Shown: positions 22,178-34,438, numbered from the stretch's first letter. The stretch is 64,000 nt of DNA from Psilocybe azurescens (GCA_023853785.1 JAJIRX010000510.1:124001-188000); one strand, 5' to 3'. The notes: generated by a model not told the origin, from the sequence alone. Numbers and translations: made by a program.

Positions 22178-22339
22178 ATGCCTGTAGAGCTATGGGACGC
22201 CCTCATAAGTGTCTCGAGCGGCTACATGGAAAGCTATCGAAGCGTGCATATCGTCAGTGTATTATCCGAAAGATACATCAGCTTTTACGGTGTCTGGAAT
22301 ACACTTGAGCGATGGAAGCGAGACTTGGTGATCGTGTGA
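22178..22339 (+). CDS. Small hypothetical ORF, possibly a first exon
   Basis: It begins MPVELWDALISVSSG and ends at a consensus donor (ATC|GTGAGT). A possible acceptor, TTTAG, lies about 50 nt on. MPVELW is how many F-box starts read, but no F-box follows. Further on, 22520-22620 has a frame reading RETHEYGRVLPLRHAQSRVQ. It may be a decayed gene; no function can be given. Confidence 0.2.
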   Translation: MPVELWDALISVSSGYMESYRSVHIVSVLSERYISFYGVWNTLERWKRDLVIV

Positions 22340-23464
22340 GTAGTTGAATTTCTGTGATGTTTCCTATAAATAAGGTTCCAATTTAGATAACTGAATTACT
22401 CATCAATTGATCTTCCTTTGTGGCTGATCAATATGAATTTACCTTCAAGAATCAAGATATGTCAAGACAGGACTAAGCTATTTGGAAACCTCCCTTTCCA
22501 AGAGAAACCTGGGGATTCCAGCTGTCATTCGAGAAACCCACGAATATGGCCGTGTTTTGCCTCTCCGGCATGCGCAGTCGAGGGTCCAAAATGCGTGGAG
22601 AACATTCAAAGAGCGACGCTGCCAGTGGGTGCGAGTGTCATTTCGGACTTGTGTTATTTGAGGTTGATAGTCGGACTGAGGCGGTCTACATCGCTTCTTT
22701 TGCTTTCCACTGTTTCTTATTAAAAGGTAGACCTCATAAAAACGTCGGGGGCGGTCGAAGGTAGGCCGAGAGGCGGAGGCGCGAGGACCATTTCTTCTGA
22801 ATTGTCACAAAGTGCTGTTCTGGGCAGAAATGTAGCGTTTGTCAAGAGGCGGGTCATTCTAGGTCTCGATGCCCTTGTATTGTAGCTGACTAATTTTTGA
22901 CCTGTAGGCCAAGTACTTACTGCAGCTTGACTCCCTCAAAACAAGCTGAAAACGTGAATTCTGTAGGCATTAGTAGCTATCAGTAAATAGACACACTAAT
23001 TGAAGGTTTGATATCTATCTATCTGATTCAAGACAAGCCTTGAACCGTCCTTCAGTGAGTCCTCCACCGGTGTCATGAGTGTCGCCACCGAAAACGAGTT
23101 GGTGACAGTAAACCGTAACGAATGTTGTGTCTGTTCAAAGTTAAACGTTAAGGCCTAAAGGCCTAAGATTTAGATGGCAGAACGGCGACTATCGGCAGCT
23201 ATCGGACCTCAAACGCACAAAAATGTCTTATGAATGAACAACCCAGGTTTCCAAACAGATTAATCCTTCAATACACGTGTAAACAAGGGGGACGCTCAAA
23301 GGTCAGCTGTTGCATGCAGAAGCTAAAAGGAGGAAAGGGGTCCTGATCTTCGCCTTCTCAAGCGTAAGATTCAACACGGCGTTCTGCGGCGTTACACCAC
23401 ACCTCGAACCTTCGGAATCGAAGCATGAGTCAACTGGAAGAATCAGGTGACTAACACCACAGTC
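22340..23464. other. Intergenic, no supported gene
   Basis: Short frames only. The right end serves as promoter region of the glyoxalase-fold gene. Confidence 0.4.
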
Positions 23465-23472
23465 TATAAAAG
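23465..23472 (+). promoter_or_regulatory. TATA box of the glyoxalase-fold gene
   Basis: TATAAAAG lies 86 nt before the start codon at 23558, in a pyrimidine- and CA-rich leader typical of fungal promoters. Confidence 0.55.
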
Positions 23473-23557
23473 ACTGAGCAATTTAGATCAACCTCTCTCA
23501 GAAGTTCAGACAATAACCACATCTACAGTATCTACTTCATCTCTTTAACAAGACAAT

Positions 23558-24032
23558 ATGCCCATTTCCCACCTTGCTGTTGTTGTGCCCGACATCAATC
23601 AGGCTCGAGAGTTCTATGTTGCTGCCCTCAAGCCACTCGGATACAAGATCCACACCTCTTATCTAGACGGCAAGGTCATTGGTCTTGGAGAACATTATCC
23701 AGAGTTCTGGATCTCTGAAGTGAACGCACGCAAGACAGAAGAAGAGAAAAAAGCTCTGCCAAAGCAGTCTGGCCCAGCTGGCGAATTCATTCATCTCGCA
23801 TTCAGCGCTAAAAACCGTGAACAAGTTGACCAATTCTATGCAGCAGCAATGTGAGGGCACCTAATCATTGACGACCCTCCCGTATGTTAGACTAACAGTT
23901 TTCAGCGCTGCGGGTGGAAAAGATAACGGAGCTCCTGGTCTTCGCCCACAGTACGCGCCGAACTACTATGGAGCGTTTATTTACGATCACGATGGCCGAA
24001 ACATCGAAGCTGTATATATTGGGGATGCGTAG
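23558..24032 (+). CDS. Glyoxalase/VOC-fold protein
   Basis: Two exons (23558-23850 and 23906-24032) with a 55-nt intron give 139 intact codons. The start MPISHLAVVVPDINQAREFYVAAL and later GEFIHLAFSAKNREQVDQFYAAAI, GLRPQYAPNYYGAFIYDHDGRNIEAVY are the paired beta-alpha-beta-beta-beta modules of the vicinal oxygen chelate family. Candidate metal ligands are His5 and the late Glu in NIEAVY. The family includes glyoxalase I, dioxygenases and resistance proteins; small single-domain fungal members are usually uncharacterised. Start well supported by a TATA box upstream. Function inferred only at fold level. Confidence 0.85.
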
Positions 24033-24546
24033 ATAACATTGATCATTTACGGACAGTGGTTGGCGGCGATGACGATTAGTTGGATTGGACTCCAGTGATG
24101 TACTACCAGTGATCGTGATATCAATGAACGAAGCTATCGATTGAACGTTCTCCAAACCGCTGCCATTAGACTTAGCAATCGGTGTAAGTGCTATCACATC
24201 ACGACTATCGTAGTGTAATCTGGGGTAAATTAGACGCGAATTGTCACAGCACGTGGGTATAGAAGTATCGCGTAGCACTCGAACGGGAATCAAGCTAAAC
24301 CAATCGAACCGCCTATGTGAGACTCCCCTTCTAGCCATAATGCATAATGTTCCAAATTCCATGGTGCATCTTTTTCTCATCAGCTGTGCTTGCGACATCT
24401 ATGGTCTACAACAGAATGGAGATGGTTTCGAAGGTGAATGAACAATGACATGACGTCATCTCGTGACATCACTACTTGCAGCTATAGTTATAAGTTGCAT
24501 GGAAGTGCTAAGCGGTGTGCAATTCTTGTTTCTATCGTCTACAACT
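24033..24546. other. Intergenic between the glyoxalase-fold and FMO genes
   Basis: No supported gene; promoter region of the FMO gene. Confidence 0.45.
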
Positions 24547-27035
24547 ATGTTAACCAATGTACGCAAACCCCTTCAACAGATTACAGACGATTACTTCTCA
24601 GAATCATCCAGACTACTACATGAGCTCCATTTCCTTCAACTCCTCAGTCCTGTCCGGCTCTTCAAGTACATCTGGAGAATTTCCTATATCTTGACACAGC
24701 TTATCATCGTTTATCTTTTCAAACCAGTGCGTTATCGTAATATTGCACTTGCAGAAAGCTACTGATGCTCTTCATAGCCTCCCCCAACTCTCCCAACGCC
24801 CTAGAAAAACCGCATGGAAGAATCGCCGTAATTGGAGCCGGAGTAACCGGCATCAGTTCAGCAGCGTATGGCATCATTTCATTATAGATTTACATGCATT
24901 GACGGCTGATACTCTCCAGTCATGCCATTTCACATGGGTTTGAAGTCGTGATTTTCGAAGCAGGATCGAAAGATAGCGTTGGAGGCATCTGGTCGCATGT
25001 AAACACGACTTCTGGCCTCCAACTAAATTCTCTGCTATACCGCTTTCACCCAGCAATTATATGGAGTAAGGCATTCCCTATGAGGGATGAAATCCTGGGA
25101 GGTAAGCTGCTGCATGCACACACGTTGATGCACTCGTTCATTCAGACATTAAGAAATTCGAAGAGTCTGGAAGGAATATTACCTCGATACACGGACGCGC
25201 TTTGATGTATTTAAAATCACGTCTCAATTTATCCTATAGAGTTCTAACTATTTATTTGGCAGACTGAAGTGACCTCCGTTAGCAGGGCGCCAGCGCCTGA
25301 GGACGGCCATGACTGGAACAGCGATCCGAATCGGTCTAGATGGCTAATAAATGATGGAAAAGAAGGCATATTTGACGCCGTCATTGTTACTGTCGGCACC
25401 TGTGGCGATCCAAACTGGATCAAGCTTCCCGGAATGCCTGACAAAGTCTCAAAGGGCCAAAAGCAATCGTCCAAAAGAAAGAATCCAAAGGACATTCCTC
25501 CCCATCGCAAGACTCGCAACCACCGGAATCGCAAGACCCCCAAGACTTTCCTCCTTTGCCCGAGCCTGGCGAAGACGTTCAGAAGAAACACGAAGACAAG
25601 TTTACAAAAACTATCATCCACTCCTCTGAACTCGATTCTCCCTCTTTTAAACTCAAGGGTGGAGAGCGTGTTGTGGTGATTGGGAGTGGAGCAAGCGGCG
25701 TAGAGGCCGTCGAGACAGTTCTCGAAAAATTTGGCAGTGTTGTCGATCACCAAGACAAGTCCTCTGGCGGTAATAAGGAGCGAGAACGACGAAAAGGTGT
25801 CGAGGTCACAATGATTGCCCGAGACGACAAATGGATCATCCCTCGCAACATCATCATCGACACATGCATTGCCGGACAGCCGTTTGGACGAGAAATGCCG
25901 CTTAGGTGCGTTAATGCTATAGATATATCTGGTGGAATCTATTAATTTAATTTACTGCAAGTTTCCTATGGGAAACTTTCCTGCGTTACTTCCAGTATCA
26001 TGGGATTCAAGAACTAATTCCAAAGAACACCGGAATATACGAAGGTACTCCAGTAGGTGCTCTGTTTATTTCAATTCTCTGCAAACTCAAAATAAATTTA
26101 TATTAGGTTGTAAACGATGTGTTTCTCTCTCATGTACGCACTGGACGTTGTCACTACGTTCGAGGATCCCCAGTCCGCCTGACAAGTGAAGGTGTCATAA
26201 CGGAGGCCCGCAAAAACAAAAAGGATCGCTGTCAAAATCAAATAAAAGAGGCAGTGCTTTCGTCGAAGAAATACAGGAAGGAGAAGAGAAACTCATCGAA
26301 GCTGATGTTATTGTGTTAGCGACTGGATACAAGAAACCATCGATCGACTTTTTGCCGCAAGATTTATTCCCTGAGGGATACCAGGTCTGTGGCATATCAG
26401 CCTGCATAGCCTTTGCTTCTCACTCATGGACATCGTCTGTTAGCGCCCCGATTTATACCTCCAGAACTTTTCAACGGAAGACTGGTCAATTCTGATGACG
26501 AATTCAGCGTATATGAACGCTATTGGAACTGTGTAAGCAACGTTCCCTGTCATTGTTTCAGGATCTCATCTAAAAAATTTATAGCGGACATTTGTAAGTG
26601 TTCCAGCACGGAATTTTCCGCCCATCTCACAACTTTCAACGATATCTATAGTCACATCGGTATATGTACGTTACTACCCATGTTGCTGCTCCATTTTTAC
26701 TGAATTGCCACTCAATCATAGATACACGTATCCTCCTTACACTCCTCCTAGACAAAAGCGCGCGCCCGACCCCAAAAGATATGAAACTTTGGGTCGACGT
26801 TCTCCGATTTATCAAAGGGGGGCCACCGGCGGTGCATTAGGATTCTTCACATATATGGAGCTGAGTAAGTTCATTTTCTGCAAGACCCATATTGTCCTCT
26901 ATATGACCATTCGTTGACATGAATCTATTCTTATTCTCAGCGATCTGGCTGCTTGGATTTCATCTGTTGCGACCAGACAGGTTGCGATGGCTTTTCTTCA
27001 TCATGAACGGGTGGGGAGTTTATGCATCACGATAA
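24547..27035 (+). CDS. Flavin-containing monooxygenase-like protein, frame-broken
   Basis: An N-terminal hydrophobic segment (LFKYIWRISYILTQLIIVYLFKP) may anchor it in a membrane. Then come the FAD-binding motif RIAVIGAGVTGISSAAHA, GGIWSHVNTTSGLQLNSLLYRFHP, EILGEIRRVWKEYYLDTRTRF, VTVGTCGDPNWIKLPG, the NADPH-binding GERVVVIGSGASGVEAVE, and LATGYKKPSIDFLP. The C-terminus is a fungal extension ending FFIMNGWGVYASR. About ten introns of 41-119 nt: exons 24547-24736, 24778-24865, 24920-25101, 25154-25206, 25263-25905, 25962-26052, 26107-26384, 26444-26532, 26652-26665, 26722-26864, 26941-27035. Three single bases are missing, near 25444, 26218 (A5) and 26822 (G6). It probably oxygenates a small N- or S-containing substrate. 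The start could also be the in-frame ATG at 24463. Confidence 0.8.
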
Positions 27036-27649
27036 TCGGTAATTACAATATATGTAGGGTGATGACGCTAGAAGTGTTTAGGACCCCGTTCCCGCCGGTA
27101 CCTGCAATGTTGAATATAAATGTCGACCCCGATGATTAGTGTTAGCCTATGTTGGCTTGGCGCTTGATCGAATTATATTACATATGGACGAGAATGTTCC
27201 GCTTCTGCCAGTTACTGACACCCCGCTCTCACCCGTCACAACTTGGCACATTCCTCTGAGTCCCAGTTCTGTCGTTTGTTGTCTGGAACTTCCCGCCAAC
27301 TGAAATGAATGACGATATTTCTTGTATGTAATAAACCCTTCGATCTTCTGCCGTGAAAAGTGACTTACCTTGCATATATTTAGTGTACATGAGCTTACGC
27401 AAATGCTCACCGCTGCCCGCTTGCAGCTGAGTTATCTCCTTTGACAGTGTCTCCCTCTAGGTCCGGAGACGCTTTTGCACATAAGTATGGCGTATTTAGG
27501 AATTGCGGAGTATGCCGATACTCATGGAAGAAAATGATTACAAAAGAGATGCTTGCATTGAAATTTAAAAGATTGCATTGCACCCGGTGAGTGGTTTCGG
27601 AGAACTGACATGTTCAGGCGGAAAATTCCAGATGACAACGTGTCCGAGA
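27036..27649. other. Intergenic, no supported gene
   Basis: 3' flank of the FMO gene up to the TA-flanked transposon. Confidence 0.45.
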
Positions 27650-27651
27650 TA

Positions 27652-28777
27652 CAGTTGAACCCCTCATAACCCATACCTCTCAAAACCCATAACCCCTTAT
27701 AACCCATAGCCCCAGCCGTCCACCGACTTGGTTCGCAGGGAATTGCATACCATAACCCATAGGTCCGCAATAACCCATACTCCATACCCCTCAGCCGGAA
27801 AAACCCATAGGTTTTGCCGGCCATATGTTGGCTTGGACCTTAATTTAGTAGTAAAATATCTAGTTCACCGACGGCTCATTTGAGTGATGTGCCGCTGAAG
27901 CCTCTTTTAGAGTCCATTCGGCCAGCAATTGGGCTTCAGCCTTGTCTTTCTGAGTTTGAAATGTATGATCGTTGACTTTAAGTCACAAAAGAGTCACACT
28001 AAATAGTAAAAGTGCTTCCGTCACTAGCAATTTGATGATATCCTCAAGCTCCTTGTTTCCCCGCCTGTGCACCAAATTCCCGCCTCAATGTCGGTGTCGA
28101 TTTAAAGCATAAATAAGCATTTAAAGCTATTTAAATATATGTATCAATGTAATCACTATGGGTAAAGAGGCAAATTGTAAAGTGCGCTCTAAAAATATTC
28201 TGTATTAGTGGCATTTCTCAAACTCATGGCTGCAGCAACAAACAAGACATCGATGTGGTCGGTGAGCGGCGAACTCTGAGGTGATGTGGCTGGAAAATGT
28301 AAATTCAGGCTCCAATAATTGCCGATATGCCCAATTAGGTCCCAATTTTGGCAGATACGCTCGGTGAAGCATTACTAGCCGAACGGGCCCTAAATCCATA
28401 TGAGTGGTATTTTGTAGTCTGGAATTTTTAATAAATTTTGACAATTCGAGCCTATTTTTAGTACACCTCTCGAAACCCATACACTGCTGGCATGGGGTTA
28501 TTGTTATCGACTAAAAATGATTTCAAACGTGTTTAAGTTTTTAAGTCCTTTTTCATTCTCCATAAATTTATCATTTATTGTCACTAAAAACTTGATTCCA
28601 GATGTGTTTCATTTCCAAAAATGATATATTTATGTAATGGACAAATGAGTTAAAAATGCAAACACGTTTAAAAACATTTTTGGTCGACAACAATAACCCT
28701 ATGCCAGCAGTGATAACCCTCATAACCCATAGCTCGGGCTGTCCACCGAGAGGTATGGGTTATGAGGGGTTCAACTG
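27652..28777. mobile_element. Tc1/mariner-type element with TA duplication, 1.1 kb, non-coding
   Basis: Inverted ends CAGTTGAACCCCTCATAACC continue for about 30 bp and match exactly on both sides. TA flanks each end (27650-27651 and 28778-28779). The ends are rich in AACCCATA and TAACCC repeats, which form further small palindromes inside each end. No transposase frame is present; a minus-strand ORF (28480-28205) has no likeness to one. A second small element is nested at 28482-28712. Confidence 0.75.
28482..28712. mobile_element. Nested foldback MITE, 231 bp
   Basis: The left arm CACTGCTGGCATGGGGTTAT and its continuation to about 28534 are matched by the reverse complement of 28660-28712 with few changes, giving arms of about 53 bp. 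ATA flanks both ends (28479-28481, 28713-28715). It lies inside the larger TA-flanked element and could form a hairpin with a loop of about 125 nt. Confidence 0.65.
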
Positions 28778-28779
28778 TA

Positions 28780-29312
28780 GCCTGCGACGCAACCGGGATA
28801 CGGCAACCTCCAGAAATACACTAATAAAGGCAGCCGCCAAACTGCTACTAAATTGATTCAATTATAGAAATCAGGTTCATTGGACCGAGGAATTAGCGCG
28901 CTCGATACCAGACTGAGGCCCCTCGCCTGCCCTTGCGTTCAGCTTATGTGACCCATTACGACTCGTATGTTAGGTACCTGGAAACCACCATCACATACAT
29001 TTGCCACTCCCTAGGACACCCAGCCCTATCATTACCCAGAAATAAGCCTAAAAGAAAATGCGAAGTTGAATGTGATATAAGTCTTTCTGTCCTCTCTTTT
29101 GCCCCCACGTTCTCGACGTCTACTGCCGCATTCGTGCTCAACCCAACTCAGTTTACCACTCGAGATTCACAAGACTTCGCTCATTGTAAACATCGGTTGA
29201 AAATACAAAAACTTTCAAGCTTAGATTTGTTCTTAACTTCGTAGACCATTCGTCTCCACTGAAGTATCGAAGTTGGTTCATCGTCAACTTAGTGACCGGC
29301 CTTTTACAATCC
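28780..29312. other. Intergenic upstream of DUF6533 gene 2
   Basis: A 103-codon plus-strand frame (28933-29244) has no family likeness. The last 60 bases resemble the leader of DUF6533 gene 1. Confidence 0.4.
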
Positions 29313-30972
29313 ATGCTCAATTCCTTACCCTCCTCTGCCGAAGCGTCATTTAGTCCGGCACGCTCACTATTATTGCCTGCGAGAATTAGCTTGAGCGTCT
29401 GGTTTATCAGCTATACTATCTTGGTATGTCCTTTTCTTTTTCTTAAACTCATAGTGCTAATCCGCACATGCTTCTTGGTACAGATTTACGATTATTTTTG
29501 CACTTTAGAAACAGAGGTACTATCCCAGTTTGCATCCGCTACGTCGCTGATTGTCATATCAACTCTCGTTCTCAAAGATCAGCGACGTGTGGACATGCCG
29601 GTGGTCACTCGGATTATTACTATTCTACCTTAATCGATATCTGCCTGTGTTAGACCTTTTCCTATTTCTGCATCGTACGTTTCTTCCAGCAACCACCTGC
29701 TCAGGGCTCGACGTTGATGATGCTATGCAGCGGTTCTGTCAGGACCATTACCTGTGTCGGTGTGCACATTCTGCTTTCTTAGGTCTCAGGCTGTAGCGTA
29801 TAAACTATATTTTATTAGCAGTGCAGGTTGATATTCCCGGCCACCTTTTGTATGTTCGTCCTGCCATGTTCACTTTCTATTAAACCACGCTGAACTATTT
29901 CTTTTATAAGGGCTTGTTACCGTCGGTCTCATAATCTCTCAATGTTTGTGCTTTCGGTTGTGTTCATCCTGGTGTTAGCTAATATGCTCACAATGATATT
30001 AGCTATTATTGTCCTTCGAACTTATGCGATATGGGGGCGTCGGCGGTTGATATTATGGATTTTGACGCCCATCGCCGTTGTGAGCTATTTGAAATCACCT
30101 CTCGTTCTTCATGAAGCTCACTAGTGCTCGTTTGGAGATCCTTTTCGGCTCAATGCTGGGTATCACGGCCTGGAAAACATCCGTTGATTATCATGAAATG
30201 CGATCCTTTACGCCGGCTTCATCTATGTCAGATCGCCAAAAGTGCACAATAGCGGCCCTCGCAATCGACAAAAACGCCGTATAGCTTTACTCGGTCTCTA
30301 TGTAATGGTGTTCCTGGGCGAGGCTGGTACGTCTAGCGAACATGTCGCGTTGCCCAACATATTGATAATCGATATACATGACATTCTAAAGCAATTGTAG
30401 TTCTAACTATCATTAAAGCAAACCAGCATAGTAAGTCTAGCTCTGATACCAGCTACCCTTATTAACTGTATCCGCTATCTTAGTTTCAAAAATTTCTCCA
30501 CGGTGGGTATCCCAATTGTATAAAAATGGTATCATCTACTGCATCTGCATGCTTGGTAAGAAAGTTCAATGGTCACAAAAGCAAGCTGCCAACTCTCCCG
30601 ACTAATGGATTCTTAAACGCAGGACTAAGTTTAGTCAACGCTTGCGTGTTATTCGCTGCACCAGTAAGCAATAGTCCCTCCTATCTGCCGTTCGCAACCC
30701 CAGTTAACGATTATCAACAGTCCCAGTACAAGCCTATTGTTCTGCCCGCCCAACGCAGTCTGCATTCAATGTTCTCGAATCGAGTAATACTTCTGATCTT
30801 TCAGAATCGGAAGCGTAATGCGCCTGAAAACAACGAGGACAACAGACCGCGGCCAAATACATATGCAGAGAGTGCGATGGATGTATTCACCTCCGTTTAC
30901 CCAGAGCCTATAGAAACTGGTACGGATGAAACTTCATGGCAAGCGAGAGCGCAGATGGAATGGGTTCATTGA
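29313..30972 (+). CDS. DUF6533-type multipass membrane protein, copy 2
   Basis: Same exon pattern as the gene at 15600. Exon 1 has ISLSVWFISYTIL. Exon 2 reads IYDYFCTLETE. Exon 3 reads ISDVWTCRWSLGLLLFYLNRYLPVLDLFLFLH, after an intron GTACTA..AAAG of about 55 nt. Later come a helix with LANMLTMILAIIVLRTYAIWGR (about 29970-30035), VSQLYKNGIIYCICML, GLSLVNACVLFAAP, and after an intron SQYKPIVLPAQRSLHSMFSN, VILLIFQNRKRNAPE and a polar tail ending EWVH. The protein is predicted to have several helices and a cytosolic tail, function unknown. Middle exon borders (29680-30500) were not settled. Confidence 0.65.
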
Positions 30973-31490
30973 TCCGTATGGTAGCCGACTCGAGATATAC
31001 TTGGTGGCACATGCAGACATTTGCTTAGACTTTTACTTAGCTAATGTACTTTCAATTCTACCAATTTTAATTGTTTAATATCTCGAGGCCTCGAATGTAC
31101 TCAAAGTCTGTTCGATCTGCACAAGTTTGGAGACATGAGACAGTATTCCCAATTCTACATAATATCAGAAAGCAGACAGAACACATTGAAGCCTATTCCA
31201 GCAGCTAGCGTCTTCATATATCGTGATCCGTAGGGCACATCACATATATCGAAGTCTGTTTAGGAGAGACTAGCTAGCACTGTAAGGACGAAGGATCCTG
31301 TGCTCGATTAGTGCTCGATGGTCAAATGACACCAAGAGAAATTTTTAAGCCCTACCAAGACTGGATCAGAAAGCGCCCATGGGTTATTTGAATTGAGTAG
31401 CACAAGAATTCTTGAACGGTTCTATAGGGTAACTTCACAGACATTGGGTTGACATTGAGAACATTGCCCAGTAGTCAGTAGGGGAGTGTT
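30973..31490. other. Intergenic, no supported gene
   Basis: 3' flank of DUF6533 gene 2, no coding signal. Confidence 0.4.
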
Positions 31491-32330
31491 CCTTATATAA
31501 GCACCTGAGTAAGTGTGACGATCCGGTATATTTCTTACACGTAGATTATCTCTTCTTTTTATCTTATCTTCTTATTTCGACTGTTCTTCGTTCCGTCTAC
31601 TGATACACGAGTTTGTCCCTTTCATTCTCTGTTCCTATTCACACTGTTCCTTATTCCTGAAACCTTTCCTTACTCCAAGACCATATGCTCCCTTAATTAT
31701 TCCCTTGTATCTCAGACCTTTTTTACTTAGTTCTAGAACCCTCTTTATAGCATAAATAAAGGCCTGTTCTAGCTCGACCACTTACACCTGATCTATCTAT
31801 TTCCGTGTGCCAGGACCCGGAAAGCTCTACAAAAGCTTGTCCGTTTTTTGCAGATTTTTAGGCCCAAAAATCGCACAAGCTTTGTCCGTTTTTGGCTGAT
31901 TTGAGGGCGCCGCAGGTTGACCTTTGTCCGCTTTTGCGGATTTTAGACTAATATCTGTAAAAAATTGGTACAACCTTACCTTGAGAAGGCACAATATCAT
32001 TGTGCACTTTACTCTTCCATTGAACATTTACATTCTGTGGTAAAAATTAGGGATTGGAAGAAATAAGATTTAAATTTCTCAATCCAACAGAATATTGATA
32101 AAATACCAAAATTGTCAAAATGACACGCTCCGCAGGGGAAGATAAAATTGCCCTTATTAGGTAGGACGCTGAGAGGATTGTCCGCTTTTGTGGATTTGAC
32201 GACCAGAAATCTGCGAATTTGAGGGGGAAAAAAACAGGGTCGAGGGCGGACAAGCTTTTGGTAGAGCTTCCCGGGTCCTAGGACCTATCGCTACTCTCGC
32301 AGTCACGATAGTCACAGTAAGCCAGGGGTA
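31491..32330 (+). mobile_element. LTR-like remnant, probably a solo LTR
   Basis: It has the look of a fungal retrotransposon LTR: TATATAAGC at about 31496, a long pyrimidine-rich leader, and an AATAAA-like signal near 31755 (ATAAATAAAGG). It continues on the other side of the nested element with CTACTCTCGCAGTCACGATAGTCACA. I could not fix both ends or find a target duplication, and no gag or pol frame is present. Confidence 0.4.
31812..32285. mobile_element. Nested TIR element inside the LTR-like DNA
   Basis: Inverted ends read AGGACCCGGRAAGCTCTAC from both sides and continue to CAAAAGCTTGTCCG. AGGACC also follows the right end, so the exact border and the duplication (6-8 bp) are ambiguous. 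A motif of the form TTGTCCGYTTTTGNNGATTT recurs in direct orientation near 31837, 31882, 31923 and 32177. No coding capacity. Probably a non-autonomous hAT-type MITE. Confidence 0.6.
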
Positions 32331-32674
32331 TTATCGGAGCGCTCATCGCCATCGCCGGTTTCGGCGTCCTTTATTTGGCACAGTCGGCCTGAACTGAGTG
32401 TAAATCAGTAGCGGCCCTGCCAACTTTCCAACCAATACACCCAAGATATAGCTTTCAACATATCAGTCTAATTGAGCAGTGTCAAAAGTCTCGAAAACAC
32501 AGCTATTGGAGGGTACTTAAACGTGCAATGGGACGACAAAGGTTACGTGGCCTCTCTACCCTTTCAACTCTTTGGTGGGGTCCATCATTCTTATCGCAGG
32601 TTGCAACCGACACCGGCGGCGACTTTCGAAACCCGTAGTGAAACGACGCCCTATATATTCAAATAAAGATCAGT

Positions 32675-34438
32675 ATGCCGACGCTTCCGGTCGAGCTTTG
32701 GTTCCACATTGCTGAGTTCATACCAGCCCACGACCTCCCAAAGTTGATTGTAGTGAACAGAGTGTTCTTCGAGATCATCATGAACGAGTTATACAGCCAA
32801 CTCAGTTTCATCAGCTCCGATCCTCGCGTGTTCTCAGAGAAGGTGAAGTCGTTGAAGTGAGTTGTTGATTTGGATCTTAGCAGCCATCGACGATATTGAT
32901 CTCTGATCAATTGGACATCATTTCAGGAGCTCGAGCCTAGCTGAACGAGTTCGTGCGTTGACCCTTTGGCCGGGTGCGATCAGAGACGCCATTGAAGCTA
33001 AAGGTGGAGAGGATTCACCAGAGGAAGAAGAATCTGCTCGAAATCGAACCCCCAGCCCCAAATTCAAACGTACTCGATACCTCCTGAAAGGCCGCGAATA
33101 CGTAGGAGAGTTGCTGGGACACCGAAGATCGCCATCTGTACCCCCAACGCCGAAGATTGGCAAGGCTTCTTTCTCTTCCCAAGAACGCCGGGAGATGTTC
33201 CTCGAGGCCATCCGCAATCTCACTCGCGTGGAGGAGATGCAAATCGACTGGTATTTCGACAAGGGTGTTGGTGGCGATGCTTGGACCTTTTGCTTTTTCC
33301 CAGATATATGGCAACACATTGGTCAAAATCTTCGACAGCTATCGATAGACATTCAGGTGTACAAAATGAACGAAGCCGTCAAATATTCCGGGTCTCTACC
33401 GAACTTGGAAAGCCTGACCTTGATATTAAGATGCGATAAAGCTCGTGGCCACCCCGGGGATACAATTGTACCATATTTTGTCAACAAACTCTCGCCGACG
33501 CTCAAACAACTTTCGATAAAGACGATCGGTCACCAGGAACTATCCCTGAACTTCCAACTTCTGGGGATCTTCCCGCAACTTACTCACTTGTCGATCAGCA
33601 TGCCTCTTGACGTTCAACATCTGCCAGATCCCTCTGGATTTAATCACTTTCTTAGAAATCATCCCAGGCTACAGAGTCTATGTATACGGTATACACGATG
33701 CTGCACGGACTGTGTCCACGACGGATTCAACACGTATGATGGAAAACACAAGCTCTTCCGCGACGTCTCTCTTCCCGCAATGCATTCCCTAGAGCTAGGT
33801 CTGCACATCCCGCTGTCAGTGGGTATTACCGACCCATTATACAACAGCATTGCCAGACTTGGGACTGATCTCACGTCGCTGACTCTGAAAGATCGAAGTC
33901 TGAAACTTGACGAAGTCAGGACAGTATTGAGGCTCTTCCCGAGTTATCGCCTCAAGAAACTTTCACTATTCGCCCAACTCTTGACGCCCCAGCTTATTGA
34001 TCTTGTCGCAAAGGTTTGCCCCGCTCTCACGTCCCTATCCCTCGATGTTGAGACAATCGTCAAATCGGAAGAACCTTCCGAGAGTCGTGTAAACAATGTG
34101 GTATGTCTATTCTATCGACGTCTATCTGGAACTCGTTGATTGATAACTTATAACTACAGGAAGGGTTTTCGCAAGCCTTGGCAAACTATGCTGTAGATCT
34201 GGATAACGATCGATGGCGGTATAGAACATGGGTGCTCTCCGACATATCGATCATGAATTGGGAATTCAAGATCGGTCATGGGTATAACCGGGCGTGCATG
34301 AACGCTATCGCATACGCAGTTCCTTCCGTACGCAGCTTTGCCGGCCGAGGACACATGCTCGATAGTAACATCACAAATACGGGAACAAGCAAGCCACTCG
34401 TTGACTTAGGTGAACGTACAAAACCTTTTGATACATGA
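32675..34438 (+). CDS. F-box protein with leucine-rich tail
   Basis: Three exons (32675-32856, 32927-34100, 34160-34438) join without break to 544 codons; the introns are 70 and 59 nt. The F-box is at the very N-terminus (MPTLPVELWFHIAEFIPAHDLPKLIVVNRVF). A charged spacer follows (GGEDSPEEEESARNRTPSP), then a long irregular leucine-rich region (LRQLSIDIQVYKMNEAV, LPNLESLTLILRCDKARG, FPQLTHLSISMPLDV, LTSLTLKDRSLKLDEV). A TATATA box lies at about 32650. Likely an SCF substrate receptor. Confidence 0.85.

Noticed and set aside
25244..25753. Minus-strand ORF of 169 codons
   Set aside because: Antisense to the FMO exon carrying the NADPH-binding motif.
28205..28480. ORF inside the TA-flanked element as a transposase
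   Set aside because: Too short, no DDE/D motif, and it stops at the nested foldback.
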